From assembly GCF_048569485.1 (NCBI RefSeq), contig NW_027445261.1:372001-436000 (forward strand): a DNA stretch of 64,000 nucleotides. Reading direction: 5' to 3'. Positions 34,048-46,383 of the stretch are shown in pieces. The DNA comes from Anomaloglossus baeobatrachus. Taxonomy: Eukaryota > Chordata > Amphibia > Anura > Aromobatidae. A program made the position numbers and the translations under genes. A model generated the notes under the pieces. The model saw only the letters and a program-made list of their open reading frames with translations. It was not told where the DNA came from and did no database searches. Within the stretch, counting starts at the first letter, position 1. The number at the start of each line of letters is the position of its first letter.

Positions 34048-34614
34048 TGTACAATATAAGTTTGCGACGTTATATTCATATATAGGAAGGCAAACAATAT
34101 TGGCAATTTAGTGGCACCCACCATACGTAATCTTACAGCACCTAATAAGGGAGGATTATTTGGCCTGAAAGGTTTTTTTCCATGCAAAAGCTGTATAGTA
34201 TGTAAGAATACAAAAAATATTTCACGGAAATCCTTCTTACAGGGGCAGTCAGAAGTCATGATTAGAGAATTTATTACATGTCAATCAAAGGGAGTAGTAT
34301 ATTGCATTCAATGTCCCTGTCAGAAAAAATACATTGGGAGAACTATTAGACCCCTATGGAAAAGGGTGGGTGAGCACATTAGAAGTGTTAAAAATAAATG
34401 TACTAAGCACCCCCTATCCAGACATTATGTGTTAAAACATGGAGGGTCCTTTAAAGGATCCCAAGTATGGGGCGTACAAAAAATAACTAAGGATTGGAGA
34501 GGTGGCGATTTCATTAAAAAAATGTCACGAGCAGAAAGCCAATGGATTTTTGAATTGAACACCTTGAAACCATATAGACTCAATAATGATATAGAACTGT
34601 TTGCTTTTAATTAA
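34048..34614 (+). CDS. Penelope-like element C-terminal GIY-YIG endonuclease, partial
   Basis: The frame is open from 34,048 to a stop at 34,614. After a lead-in YRKANNIGNLVAPTIRN comes a Cys cluster (FPCKSCIVC), then the GIY-YIG core: GVVYCIQCPCQKKYIGRT, with the conserved Arg and His in LWKRVGEH, and the late Glu in the helix SRAESQWIFELNTLKPY. This arrangement is specific to the nuclease of Penelope-like retroelements, which nicks target DNA before reverse transcription. The upstream reverse transcriptase is missing because the element is cut off at the left-arm edge. It lies at the centre of the inverted repeat, and its first ten or so codons are inside the left arm. As the RT is gone it cannot move on its own. 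Confidence 0.88.
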
Positions 34615-35160
34615 TTTATATTTTTATAGGTAGAGGAGTAATAGGTACTGATAATAATACGGAGAGAAGGAAAAAAAAAAAAAAAAAAAAAAAAGCGATT
34701 GTCATGGAGATATATGTGTATATATGCATAATATATATTAAAATTGGTGCTTCACTTGCCCAAGGTTGATGTAGATATAAGGGGCTTTTCATATTATAGC
34801 AAATTTATATTACACCTTTATGATGTCCTTTTGTTAAATTTATTGTTGAAAAAAAGCATATGCATATATACACATTGTCTTCCCAGTATATGATGATACA
34901 AGCAAGGCTATATCTTTTTAGAAAAACCTTTAGAAAAACCTTTGCACATAATTATATTATATGGCTATTATGAACGGTCTTTCACAAATTGATATATGTA
35001 GTGGTCATTGAATGTTGGTTGAATTTAAACATTGTTTAATTTTATGCAAATTATAACCAATTAAATATATGCATAAATAGTGCTCTAGGCAACAGCTGAG
35101 TTATCCTTGAGGAAGGGGGCCGTTACACGCCCCCGAAACGCGCGTCGGATCAGTTTTCTT
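34615..35160 (+). mobile_element. Penelope-like element 3' region at palindrome centre
   Basis: AT-rich trailer after the nuclease, with a 24-base A run near 34,672 and many TATATG motifs. It ends in GAGGAAGGGGGCCGTTACAC followed by CGCCCCCGAAACGCGCGTCG, a GGGGGC/GCCCCC hairpin with the GAAACGCG signature of Penelope-like 3' ends. Confidence 0.7.
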
Positions 35161-35793
35161 TTTTTTAGCCTACCTCACCTGTGCGTTGATAACCTGCCAA
35201 GTAATCTCTCCCTCGTGTGGAATCAACCGGCTTCCACTGGACACGGTACGGATTGCCTGCTGGAGAGGTTGAGAGGTTACCGCTGACATTTCCTTTGTCT
35301 GCAACCAGGATACATTGGTACCTCCAGCGGTTCTGCATTGCTCGTTTGGAAGCGGATCGGAGCCTTGTGTGGTGCTAACCTGCCAAGCAACTTCCTCCTG
35401 TGTGGAATCAGTCAGCTGACACTGGATACGGTCTGGACTGCCCGCTGGAGAGGCTGAGTAGTTACCGCTGATCTTATTGTTGTCCGCAGCCAACATCTTG
35501 GTGCTTTCAGTGGCTTCGTACTGCTTGATTTCGAAAGTACATTTGGGAGAATACGGGACCGGCTGGTTTGTGGCCTTGTGAAGTGTTATAAAGGCTCTGT
35601 AAAGAGGGATGTCGGTAACCATACATCTCCCCCAGAGCCAGCACTAGTCGCGGCCACTGGCCTCAAAACGTCCGCTCTGGAAGTCTAACAGGTCAATCCT
35701 GTACATAGCGGTTCCAGCCTAATCAACGGAGAAATCCGGGGTGTTTTTTGCGGTCAAGTTGTTGTGAGGTTTATTCCCCCAGGCCCTGGGGGC
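35161..35793. repeat. Two diverged direct repeats, about 186 bp apart
   Basis: AACCTGCCAAGTAATCTC... (35,191) and AACCTGCCAAGCAACTTC... (35,377) each run about 100 bp through GCTGGAGAGG and AGGTTACCGCTGA / TAGTTACCGCTGA. The segment ends at the right-arm edge with CCCCCAGGCCCTGGGGG, a perfect hairpin. The minus-strand open frame here shows no known domain. It may be the repeat region of a Penelope-like element. Confidence 0.55.
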
Positions 35794-36213
35794 GAATATA
35801 ACGTCGCAAACTTATATTGTACAACTTAAAACTTGTAAGTTAGCCAGGGGTGGTATAGTACATCTTTCATTGTATAAGTCTAAATTATTAACCAAACAAA
35901 ATATATGCCACCGGCCGGGGCATTACATTAGACTGGTAAAACTAAATGAATGTGAATATTGTATCACCTCGAAGTTAATTGGTTATACAAAATAATTTTA
36001 TTCTCATTACTTTCATTTTTTATTTTATGTGGTCCTTGTTTTATGTGGTCCTTGGTTTTAGTAATAATCAGTGTATTGTATATTATCAAATACTCTGTCT
36101 TGAAACAAGGATAGCAAAAAATTTTTTATTTGTGGTCTATTAATAAAATTATAAAAACCCATCTAGCGCTGGTTTATTGTGGATTTTTACTTAAAATCCT
36201 TTACACAGTTTAT

Positions 36214-36790
36214 TAAAGGCTACTTTACACACTGCGATATCGGTCCCGATATCGCTAGTGTGGATACCCGCCCCCATCTGTTGCGCGACACGGGCAAATC
36301 GCTGCCCATGCTGCACAACACCGACCAGACCCGTCACACATACTTACCTGCCCGGCGACGTCGCTGTGACCGGCGAACCGCCTCCTTTCTAAGGGGGCGG
36401 TCCGTGCGGCGTCACAGCGACGTCACTGAGCGACCGCCCAATAGCAGCGGAGGGGCGGAGATGAGTGGCCGGAACATCCCGCCCACCTCCTTCCTTCCTC
36501 ATAGCGGCTGGGAGGCAGGTAAGGAGAGGTTCCTCGTTTCTGCGGTGTCACACGGAGCGATGTGTGCTGCCGCAGGAGCGACGAACTACATCGTTACTGC
36601 TGCAGTAACGATAATCGAGAATGGAGACCCATGTCACCGATGAGCGATTTTGCACGTTTTTGCAGCGATGCAAAATCGCTCATCGGTGTCACACGCAGCA
36701 ACATCGCTAATGCGGCCGGATGTGCGTCACAAATTCCGTGACCCCAACGACTCCGCATTAGCGATGTCGCAGCGTGTAAAGCCCCCTTTA
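36214..36790. mobile_element. Palindromic MITE, right-arm copy
   Basis: Mirror of 33,081-33,659 with a few base differences (for example CCCGGCGACG here against CCTGGCGACG read from the left arm). The hairpin core is at 36,637-36,687. Confidence 0.75.
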
Positions 36791-37626
36791 GTGGGAGTGG
36801 TGTACAGGGTCTTAGCAGTAAAGAGTATTCCATATTTCTGCCAGATACCCACAGAGATATTGAAATCTGAAAAAAGAGACTTCTGCTCATTGAAGGTAAG
36901 AACTGCTCACATAGCGTTCAACTCCACAGCAAACGAGTGCTCTAGCACTGGCATCTCAGCAGGGATATTCCCCTACTACACATGTGTGTCTGGGTCCCTG
37001 TGACAGTTTACAGGACATAACTCAGGGCACCTAGACAGAAGGCAGAGGGACTACTTTCTATTTCTGGTGTAGAGCTTAGTACAATATATATATATATACT
37101 ATTACATGTGACACATGTACCTTGTATTACCATTATTCGCTGTATATGAACCCCTTTTCTCCGGGCATTATTTGTCTATAGCATTTTTCACGAACCTGAG
37201 GCAACTGAGAACCCTTCAGTGAAGGAATTCCACTAACCCTCACAATACCAACCAGGGGCCTCCCTGCAGTAACTCAGGTAGTTGTACCCATTCTCTTTCC
37301 GCATTCTATGTGTTCTTCTTCTTTCTTCTTTTTTTTCTTTTTTCTTCTTTTTATTTCTATCATGTAGTTCAGGGGTTTATAGATATATGTCCTGCATCTC
37401 ATATTTCCTTTAGTGGTGCTTCTTACCCATTCTCATATCATTTACCCTAGTATTTCATGATCCTGAGGCGACTGAGAACCCTTTAATAAAGGAATCCTTT
37501 TTCACTTGAATTGTCAAGTGATACTTACCAGTGACTATCACGTAATGTTACAGGTAGTTGCATTTTCTTCCTCTTCTTTCTCTCCTTTCTTCTTTGTCAC
37601 ACGGTCCATTGTGTTATAGCCCACGT

Positions 37627-37634
37627 GTCATGAT
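37627..37634 (+). repeat. 8-bp target duplication, left of hAT-2
   Basis: GTCATGAT, identical to 53,825-53,832. Eight bases is the length produced by hAT transposases. Confidence 0.95.
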
Positions 37635-38418
37635 TAGAGTTGAGCGCGGTTCGTGGTTCGTGGTTCTCCAGTTCTAGGCTCGAGTGATTTTGGGGCATGT
37701 TCTAGATCGAACTAGAACTCGAGCTTTTTGCAAAAGCTCGATAGTTCTAGAAACGTTCGAGAACGGTTCTAGCAGCCAAAAAACAGCTAAATCTTAGCTT
37801 GGTTTCTGCTGTAATAGTGTAAGTCACTCTGTGAATCAAACTATTATCACATTTCAGTGTATAGTGTGCGTGAACAGCGCCTTCAGATCACTGCTGTTTC
37901 TATAATGGCGATCGCCATTTTTTTTTTTTTTTTCTTGTCTTCCTTCCCTAAGCGCGCGCGTCTTGTGGGGCTGGCCAGCATGTCAGCCAATCACAGACAC
38001 ACACACACCTAAGTGGACTTTGAGGCAGAGAAGCAACGGCATGTGTGATAGGATCTGCATGTCACATGTCCCTGCATTATAAAACCGGACATTTTCTTCA
38101 CGATCGCCATTATCTGCCTTCTGCGTCTTTGGTGTCAGACATCACTGTCGCAGATCCGTCCTTTGTCCTATCGCCGATACAGCTGTATGCGCTGCATACA
38201 CAGCGTTAGACAGCTTAGGGAGAGCACATTCTAGAAGTCCTTTTAAGGGCTCGTACCGGCAGGGTCAGAGAGCCATAGGTGACAGGTCCTGCAAACAGCA
38301 ACAGCGTCTGTGTAGCCCAGGTCAGGGATTTCCTCCCTGCATTTCACCATTAGGAGGGAATAGAAAGGCAGGCTTCCATTCCTCTACCCAGAGCACCACA
38401 ATCCTGCCACTGTACCCT
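37635..38418. repeat. hAT-2 left end domain
   Basis: Inverse counterpart of 15,687-16,485 with similar length and small differences. Includes ATGGCGATCGCCATTTTTTTT near 37,903-37,930. Non-coding; joins the satellite at CTCTGCACACTCCAAC. Confidence 0.85.
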
Positions 38419-41400
38419 CTTGTCCTCTGCACACTCCAACTCATTCTAAGTAAGCCATTATACTAGCAAACACTCAGTGTACCTAGTGGCATCCTATCTG
38501 TGGCTATTGGACTTTGCTATAGTCCCACTAGTGCAAAGACATTTGCAGAGCACATCTGCCTGCATTGCACACTCCAAGTTTTTTAAACTAAGCAATTTTA
38601 CTAGCAAACACTCAGTGTACCTAGTGGCATCCTATACGTGGCTATTGGACTTTGCTATAGTCCCACTAGTGCAAAGACATTAGCAGAGCACATCTGCCTG
38701 CATTGCACACTCCAAGTTTTTTAAACTCAGCCATTATACTAGCAAACACTCAGTGTACCTAGTGGCATCCTATACGTGGCTATTGGACTTTGCTATAGTC
38801 CCACTAGGGCCAAGACATTTGCAGAGCGCATCTGCCTGCGTTGCACACTCCAACAAATTATAACGAAGCCATTATACTAGCAAACACTCAGTGTACCTAG
38901 TGGCATCCTATACGTGGCTATTGGACTTTGCTATAGTCCCACTAGTGCCAAGACATTTGCAGCACGTCTGCCTGCGTTGCACACTCCAACGAATTATAAC
39001 TAAGCCATTATACTACCACACACTCAGTGTACCTAGTGGCATCCTATACGTGGCTATTGGACTTTGCTATAGTCCCACTAGTGCAAAGACATTAGCAGAG
39101 CACATCTGCCTGCATTGCACACTCCAAGTTTTTTAAACTCAGCCATTATACTAGCAAACACTCAGTGTACCTAGTGGCATCCTATACGTGGCTATTGGAC
39201 TTTGCTATAGTCCCACTAGTGCCAAGACATTTGCAGAGCGCATCTGCCTGCGTTGCACACTCCAACTAATTATAACGAAGCCATTATACTAGCAAACACT
39301 CAGTGTACCTAGTGGCATCCTATACGTGGCTATTGGACTTTGCTATAGTCCCACTAGTGCCAAGACATTTGCAGAGCGCATCTGCCTGCGTTGCACACTC
39401 CAACAAATTATAACGAAGCCATTATACTAGCACACACTCAGTGTACCTAGTGGCATCCTATACGTGGCTATTGGACTTTGCTATAGTCCCACTAGTGCCA
39501 AGACATTTGCAGAGCACATCTGCCTGCATTGCACACTCCAAGTTTTTTAAACTCAGCCATTATACTAGCAAACAGTCAGTGTACCTAGTGGCATCCTAAA
39601 CGTGGCTATTGTACTTTTGTCAATTCACAGTATTGGAACGTTATTTGCAGCACGTCTGCCTGCATTGCACACTCTAACTTTTTTAAACTCAGCCATTATA
39701 CTAGCAAACACTCACTGTACCTAGTGGCATCCTAAACGTGGCTATTGTACTTTTGTCAATTCACAGTATTAGAACGTTATTTGCAGCACGTCTGCCTGCA
39801 TTGCACACTCTAACTTTTTTAAACTCAGCCATTATACTAGCAAACACTCACTGTACCTAGTGGCATCCTAAACGTGGCTATTGTACTTTTGTCAATTCAC
39901 AGTATTGGAACGTTATTTGCAGCACGTCTGCCTGCATTGCACACTCTAACTTTTTTAAACTCAGCCATTATACTAGCAAACACTCACTGTACCTAGTTGT
40001 ATCCTAAACGTGGCTATTGTACTTTTGTCAATTCACAGTATTGGAACGTTATTTGCAGCACGTCTGCCTGCATTGCACACTCTAACTTTTTTAAACTCAG
40101 CCATTATACTAGCAAACACTCACTGTACCTAGTTGTATCCTAAACGTGGCTATTGTACTTTTGTCAATTCACAGTATTGGAACGTTATTTGCAGCACGTC
40201 TGCCTGCATTGCACACTCTAACTTTTTTAAACTCAGCCATTATACTACCAAACAGTCAGTGTACCTAGTGGCATCCTAAACGTGGCTATTATACTTTTGT
40301 CAATTCACAGTATTGGAACGTTATTTGCAGCACGTCTGCCTGCATTGCACACTCTAACTTTTTTAAACTCAGCCATTATACTACCAAACAGTCAGTGTAC
40401 CTAGTGGCATCCTAAACGTGGCTATTGTACTTTTGTCAATTCACAGTATTGGAACGTTATTTGCAGCACGTCTGCCTGCATTGCACACTCTAACTTTTTT
40501 AAACTCAGCCATTATACTAGCAAACAGTCAGTGTACCTAGTGGCATCCTAAACGTGGCTATTGTACTTTTGTCAATTCACAGTATTGGAACGTTATTTGC
40601 AGCACGTCTGCCTGCATTGCACACTCTAACTTTTTTAAACTCAGCCATTATACTAGCAAACACTCACTGTACCTAGTGGCATCCTAAACGTGGCTATTGT
40701 CCTTTTGTCAATTCACAGTATTGGAACGTTATTTGCAGCACGTCTGCCTGCATTGCACACTCTAACTTTTTTAAACTCAGCCATTATACTAGCAAACACT
40801 CACTGTACCTAGTTGTATCCTAAACGTGGCTATTGTACTTTTGTCAATTCACAGTATTGGAACGTTATTTGCAGCACGTCTGCCTGCATTGCACACTCTA
40901 ACTTTTTTAAACTCAGCCATTATACTACCAAACAGTCAGTGTACCTAGTGGCATCCTAAACGTGGCTATTGTACTTTTGTCAATTCACAGTATTGGAACG
41001 TTATTTGCAGCACGTCTGCCTGCATTGCACACTCTAACTTTTTTAAACTCAGCCATTATACTAGCAAACAGTCAGTGTACCTAGTGGCATCCTAAACGTG
41101 GCTATTGTACTTTTGTCAATTCACAGTATTGGAACGTTATTTGCAGCACGTCTGCCTGCATTGCACACTCTAACTTTTTTAAACTCAGCCATTATACTAG
41201 CAAACAGTCAGTGTACCTAGTGGCATCCTATACGTGGCTATTGTACTTTTGTCAATTCACAGTATTGGAACGTTATTTGCAGCACGTCTGCCTGCATTGC
41301 ACACTCTAACTTTTTTAAACTCAGCCATTATACTAGCAAACAGTCAGTGTACCTAGTGGCATCCTAAACGTGGCTATTGTACTTTTGTCAATTCACAGTA

Positions 41401-42080
41401 TTGGAACGTTATTTGCAGCACGTCTGCCTGCATTGCACACTCTAACTTTTTTAAACTCAGCCATTATACTACCAAACAGTCAGTGTACCTAGTGGCATCC
41501 TATACGTGGCTATTGGACTTTGCTATAGTCCCACTAGTGCCAAGACATTTGCAGAGCGCATCTGCCTGCGTTGCACACTCCAACTAATTATAACGAAGCC
41601 ATTATACTAGCAAACACTCACTGTACCTAGTTGTATCCTAAACGTGGCTATTGTACTTTTGTCAATTCACAGTATTGGAACGTTATTTGCAGCACGTCTG
41701 CCTGCATTGCACACTCTATCTTTTTTAAACTCATCCATTATACTAGCAAACACACAGTGTACCTAGTGGCATCCTATACGTGGCTATTGGACTTTGCTAT
41801 AGTCCCACTAGTGCCAAGACATTTGCAGAGCGCATCTGCCTGCGTTGCACACTCCAACAAATTATAACGAAGCCATTATACTAGCACACACTCAGTGTAC
41901 CTAGTGGCATCCTATACGTGGCTATTGGACTTTGCTATAGTCCCACTAGTGCAAAGACATTTGCATAGCACGTCTGCCTGCATTGCACACTACAACTTTT
42001 TTAAACTAAGCAATTTTACTAGCAAACACTCACTGTACCTAGTTGTATCCTAAACGTGGCTATTGTACTTTTGTCAATTC
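38419..42080 (+). repeat. 138/136-bp satellite array of hAT-2
   Basis: About 26 monomers. Those at the two edges resemble the hAT-1 138-bp type. The middle block (39,590-41,500) is a second subfamily with period 136 bp, marked by TGTACTTTTGTCAATTCACA and GAACGTTATTTGCAG. Mosaic monomers near 41,480-41,760 join the two types, which points to unequal exchange or gene conversion within the array. Confidence 0.95.
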
Positions 42081-43590
42081 ACACTACTGCAAATCTATGT
42101 GCAGCACCTCTGCATGACAACCTCGTGCTCTGTTTTTAATAAGCTATAATGATAGCACAAAATACTGCCATTTTGTGGCATCATAGAACTGGCTGTTGTA
42201 TTCCATTAGTGCCCCACTGGTGACAAGCTATTTCTAGCACCTCTACATCACACCCTCATGCACATTTTGCTACGCTAATGTTATAGCAAACTCATGGAAT
42301 TCATTGCTGCATTTCATAATTCGGAGGGATAGAAAGTCAGGCTTCCTTTAGCTTTTCCTTCTTTTCATAGACAGCATCTCCAAGACAAATTTCCCCTCCA
42401 CGTCTAAGTGTGGAGAGGCAGCTAGTGCGCATGCGTGTGCCGATGTACCCCAGCTGCAGCATAATTACAGTGTTTCGCCTAGTGAGTATGCTCAGCCTGA
42501 CTGTGCCATTCCTGACGCTAAGTTTTCATTTCGGGATACAGCGCATGCTCCCACACTAAGTGTGAAAAGCCTCTTTGCACAGGTGCTTGCATTCCGTGCC
42601 GGGTCTAAGTCCTGTTTTGGGCATAGACACCATGCTAAAGCTGATAGTCTTTTTTCAGAGACTGTATTTCATGCTACTGAGCATGCTCAGGCACTTCCTG
42701 CATCAGAGACTAGGTCCGGTAATGAACTCTTTGGCCCTGGCCCTGATGTGGGGGTCCCATATAGACCACAGGGCATCAGGTGTCCTCCCAAATGGCTTGC
42801 AGAGGCCCACACCTATGACTTGTCACCGCATTATTGATGCTCAGACGATGACTGGTGAGGTGTTTGGGTCATGGCAGCCATGAGGTCATCATTGAAGTTG
42901 CGTTTCCAAATAGGACGCTAGTTATGCCACTCATGACGTGTCACTCTACTTTTGTCTCCAGGAGGTGCATTGTGGTTCACCCTGGTTTGGGGCGGACCCA
43001 GGTTATAAAAGGGGCTGGAGCCAACCAGGAGGTGCGCAGTCTTCTATTATGCTCCGAAAGAGCACACCTCCATGTGTTGAACCCATTGCGGCTTTAGGCC
43101 AGAGGTAGGCAGGGATCGGGTGGTGGATGCAGGCCACCACCACAGTTGGTAACGCAGAACGGTTAAGACCAGCTCCTGTCCTAACAGTCCTGCTTGTGCA
43201 GCCCAGTGGCATTAACAGGCCTGCTGCTGCTGATGCGCCTGCTGTCCACAGGTGTGGCCCCTACGCACACGGTCAGCGTACTCAATGGCCCCTGTGTTGT
43301 TAACAGGGAGTTCCTGGGCTGGGTGGGCATGTGGACCCTGTGACGCTAACAGGGCTCACAGTCTCCAGATCGAATGGCGTCTAACTCGGTTCAGGCTACT
43401 ATTAGTTTCATAGCCACACAGCTCTGTATCCTCCACCAAACCTTCAAGTTGCCAACCTCTCCTTTTCCAACTGGGAGCACGGTGGACACTGACTGGTGAT
43501 GGGGATATATACCTTTCTCTTTCTTTTCTTATTAATTTTCGTTATATAGCGGTCACAGATTATATACCACTTTATCCAAATCTGCCAGTC
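42081..43590 (+). promoter_or_regulatory. hAT-2 subterminal region with TATA promoter-like site
   Basis: 42,081-42,300 holds decayed satellite monomers. Beyond it the unique DNA contains three runs of CATGC/GCATG-type motifs (CTGAGCATGCTCAG at 42,677). A TATA-type motif, GGTTATAAAAGGGGCTGG, lies at 42,999-43,016, after CAGGAGGTGCATTG. It points rightward, opposite to the transposase pieces. Repeated GCTAACAGGGCTCACAG / GTTAACAGGGAG motifs lie near 43,300-43,360. No protein is recognised. Promoter function is inferred. Confidence 0.4.
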
Positions 43591-43599
43591 CCACTGTAA

Positions 43600-43870
43600 C
43601 AGATGTTGTTTCTTCAGCAAATGTTACAGTTGCTTAACCACCAAATCCACGGACCAAAACTTTTTTCCCCTTTCCAACACACCTGTTCCCCTTTCCAACA
43701 GCATCTGTCCTTTTTCAACTCATTTTGGGATATGACCAAAAGTGCAACTGTGCAGGGACACCGTACTCAACGCCATCTCAGCACAGCAGCCATCCCTCGG
43801 TCCCTCCGATGTGGACAAGTAAAAGACCATTTCCTCCTATCCATGACAAAGCGTTGAGATTCACTCTGTG
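43600..43870 (+). pseudogene. hAT transposase scrap in opposite orientation
   Basis: The plus strand carries a diverged piece matching the GTPYSTPSTHSS...PQMWSNKRPLPP region of the hAT-1 transposase, here TPYSTPSQHSS-like with CCGATGTGGACAAGTAAAAG. It lies head-to-head with the degraded copy that follows. Confidence 0.65.
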
Positions 43871-43879
43871 CAGCACTGG

Positions 43880-46217
43880 TGTTTAGTGGACAAGTAGATC
43901 TAAGATTGCGTACCACATTCTGCAGATACTCCTGTATACGTGCGTCTATTTCTATGGCAGGAATTAGTTCGCCAAATTTTGTCTTGTACCGGGGATCTAA
44001 CAGTGTGGCAACCCAGTATTCAGGATTAGTTCAAATTCATACAATCCGAGGGTCATGTAGGTAGTGCAGCAAGAAGGCGCTCATGTGTCTTGTGCATCCA
44101 GGAGGACCAAGTCCTTGGTGTGTTGGTGGCAGAGAGGTGAGAATCGTGCATCCTTCCTCTGCCCTCTACCCACAACCTCGCACAACCGAAATGTGAGCAA
44201 GCTCTCACTCATCTGCTGAGTCTTCCATGCCCATCGCCAGTTCGTCCTCCATTTCTTCATGGGCTCCTGCACTTTCATCAACACTTTTTGCTGATACTAT
44301 GCGCCCTTGTTAATCCCTCTCCCTCACCATGAATGCCGCATAGGTGCCGCTGACCATCTGGACCTCGTAGATCTTGTTATCCCTTCCGCATATGACTCCT
44401 CCTGTACTTCCTCCCCTTCCTCTTGTCCCAACACCTGACTCAGAATAATAATTACAGTGTGCTCCATCATGTAGATGACCAGAATTGTCACGCTGAGAAT
44501 GACATTGCCAGTGCTAAACATCTTCGTCGACATTTCAAAACTGTGTAGCAGGGTGCATAGGTCCTTGATCTGACACCACTCCAGCAGCGTGATCTGCACC
44601 ACCTCTGGATCAAGTTATCCCAGGCTATATGTCTTACCGTATTTCAGCAGGGCTCTGCGGTGCTGCCACACACGCTGCAACATGTGCAGATTCCAATTCC
44701 TGCGTGTCGAAACATCGCATTTACGGCGTTTAACTGCCAGACCCTAAGACTTCCGGAGTGATGAAAGTTGTTGAGCTGCTGTGTGCGCACGATGGAAGTG
44801 AGCACATAGCGAGCGTGCCCACTGCACAAGGCCATGTAGGCCGTGATGGTGTTTTAAAAATTGCTGGCGAATTCGGTTCAACACGTGAGCCCTAAAAGGC
44901 ACGTGTGTCACATTGCCCTGAGGATGGCCCGCAGCCAGGTTTGCATCATTGCCGCACACGGCTGTTAAGTCACCAACGTAGTCCGCTCCGTCAATTTGTA
45001 CTCCGGTTGCCAGGTGACAACGTGTTCCTTTCATGAATAGTGCTGATGATGTGAGAGTAGTCGATGCCAGCGGCGCAGGTGGACGCAGGTTATGCTCACC
45101 CACTGGGCTGCATTACCTTGACAGATGCAGAATCTCTGGCTGAATGTAGCTGGTGGGTATCTCACAGATGAAATACCATCATTCAGCTACAACCAATGGG
45201 AAGACACCACACCCTTTTTTATGCCCATCCTGTCTGCAGACCACTGCCAGACATAGCTATGAACCTCTGGTTAATTTTACCCCCAGTTCAGTTTTATGAT
45301 TTTGTGTGCTTGTTACCTGACTACTTTTCCTGCTTGCTGTTTATGTACCTTGTTGGCCGATACGCATTTCAACTCTGCTTGTTTTCTGATTCTTTCCTGG
45401 CCGTCCCATTCTGTTCCTGTTCCTCAATTAATGTTTTGACCCTGCCTGACTACTATTCTCTGTAATAGCGGTGTGACTCACATTTCCCATACATTTCAAA
45501 GTAAAGCTTTGACCGCCTGATGGCATTGAGCTCTGCTGCCAGCATAGTAAGGAGGTGTGTGGTAGTCCTTGTGCGCAGTTGCAAGGAAGGGTGGCCTGAC
45601 CACACAGGGTTTGCGCCAAGGTAGAGGACCCACACGAGGTTGAAGAGGCAGAAGCAGTGTATTAACTTCTACATACAGAACAAGGATTGAAACAACTCGT
45701 GGGGACGGCAAGACTTGTACAGCAGACCCTTCTCCATCTCTCACCATAGTTTGCCAGTGCCCAGTCAGTGACATGTAATGACCCTGTCTATGCTTACTGG
45801 TCCAAGTATCTGTGTTGAAATGCACCCTGTCGCACACAGATTTTCTCAAGGAAGTGGTGATGTTGTGTGCGACATGCTGGTGTAGCGCGGGCATGCTTTT
45901 CTTGGAGAAGCAGTGGTGATTGGGCATGTGGTACTGGGGCACAGCGACAGACATAAGGTCTGTAAAATCCTGTGTGTCCACTACGCGTAAAGGCAGCATT
46001 TCGGTAGCCAACAGCTTACAGAGGGATAGAGTCAACCACTTAGCTTTGTCATGGGTCGCAGTAAGTGGCCTTTTATTTGACCACATCTGAGGGAAAGAGA
46101 TCTGGCTGCTGTCTGTAGACGGTGTTGAGTAGGGTGTCCCTGGAAAAATGCAGGTTTGTGAGAAAAGTGCAGGCGGAGACATGATGTTGCCTTCATCTTG
46201 CCTTCAGATCTGTTCAT
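43880..46217 (-). pseudogene. Older, degraded hAT transposase copy
   Basis: Minus-strand pieces collinear with the hAT-1 transposase: CIFPGTPYSTPSTDSSQISF to VHFNTDTWTSKHRQ (46,182-45,500), VTHVPFRAHVLNRIRQQFL (45,103-44,744), the WQHRRAL region (44,680), DLCTLLHSFEMSTKMFS (44,602-44,324), the acidic linker (44,284-44,081), then part of the C-terminal core to about 43,880. Several frameshifts and stops separate these pieces, and the N-terminal BED region and the hATC tail are not seen. Identity is visibly lower than between the hAT-1 copy and the copy at 46,384-49,540, so it is an older member placed in tandem with the younger one. A roughly 350-bp unrelated insertion lies at 45,115-45,466. 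Confidence 0.85.
45115..45466. other. Insertion inside the degraded transposase copy
   Basis: Transposase similarity stops at about 45,466 and resumes at about 45,103. The intervening DNA has TTGACCCTGCCTGACTAC and CCTGACTACTTTTCCTGC, a style seen in amphibian LTRs, but its ends are not clear. It could be a solo LTR or another short insertion. Confidence 0.35.
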
Positions 46218-46383
46218 CTTGTATCATTTTTAAAAAACACATCAAGCAAGGGTTACTCCAAGCGGAGTCTACCTTTTTTCCCAACATTGGGCACACAGAC
46301 ACCCCATCAGTGGCAGCACTTGTGCCCTAGTTGCAAACAGGATGTTTTGATTTGCATCAAGCACATTCCAAATCCACAAGCAT

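Larger units (their letters stand above)
21011..34079 (+). repeat. Left arm of a large inverted repeat
   Basis: Reverse complement of 35,794-59,200. Coordinates of matching bases sum to about 80,220 in the outer part and 69,873 in the inner part. The outer edge falls within a few bases of a Gypsy LTR terminus (GGCGCCCTGG), the inner edge at GACGTTATATTC. The arm contains 26,416-32,264, which has no counterpart in the other arm. Without it the arm is about 7.22 kb. Confidence 0.95.

Noticed and set aside
35170-35622. 150-residue minus-strand frame at the palindrome centre as a gene
   Set aside because: It spans two diverged non-coding direct repeats, shows no domain and has no clear start context.
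42562-42883. Overlapping open frames near 42,562-42,883 as a gene driven by the TATA site
   Set aside because: They lie upstream of the TATA motif at about 43,001, overlap in two frames and have no recognisable motif.
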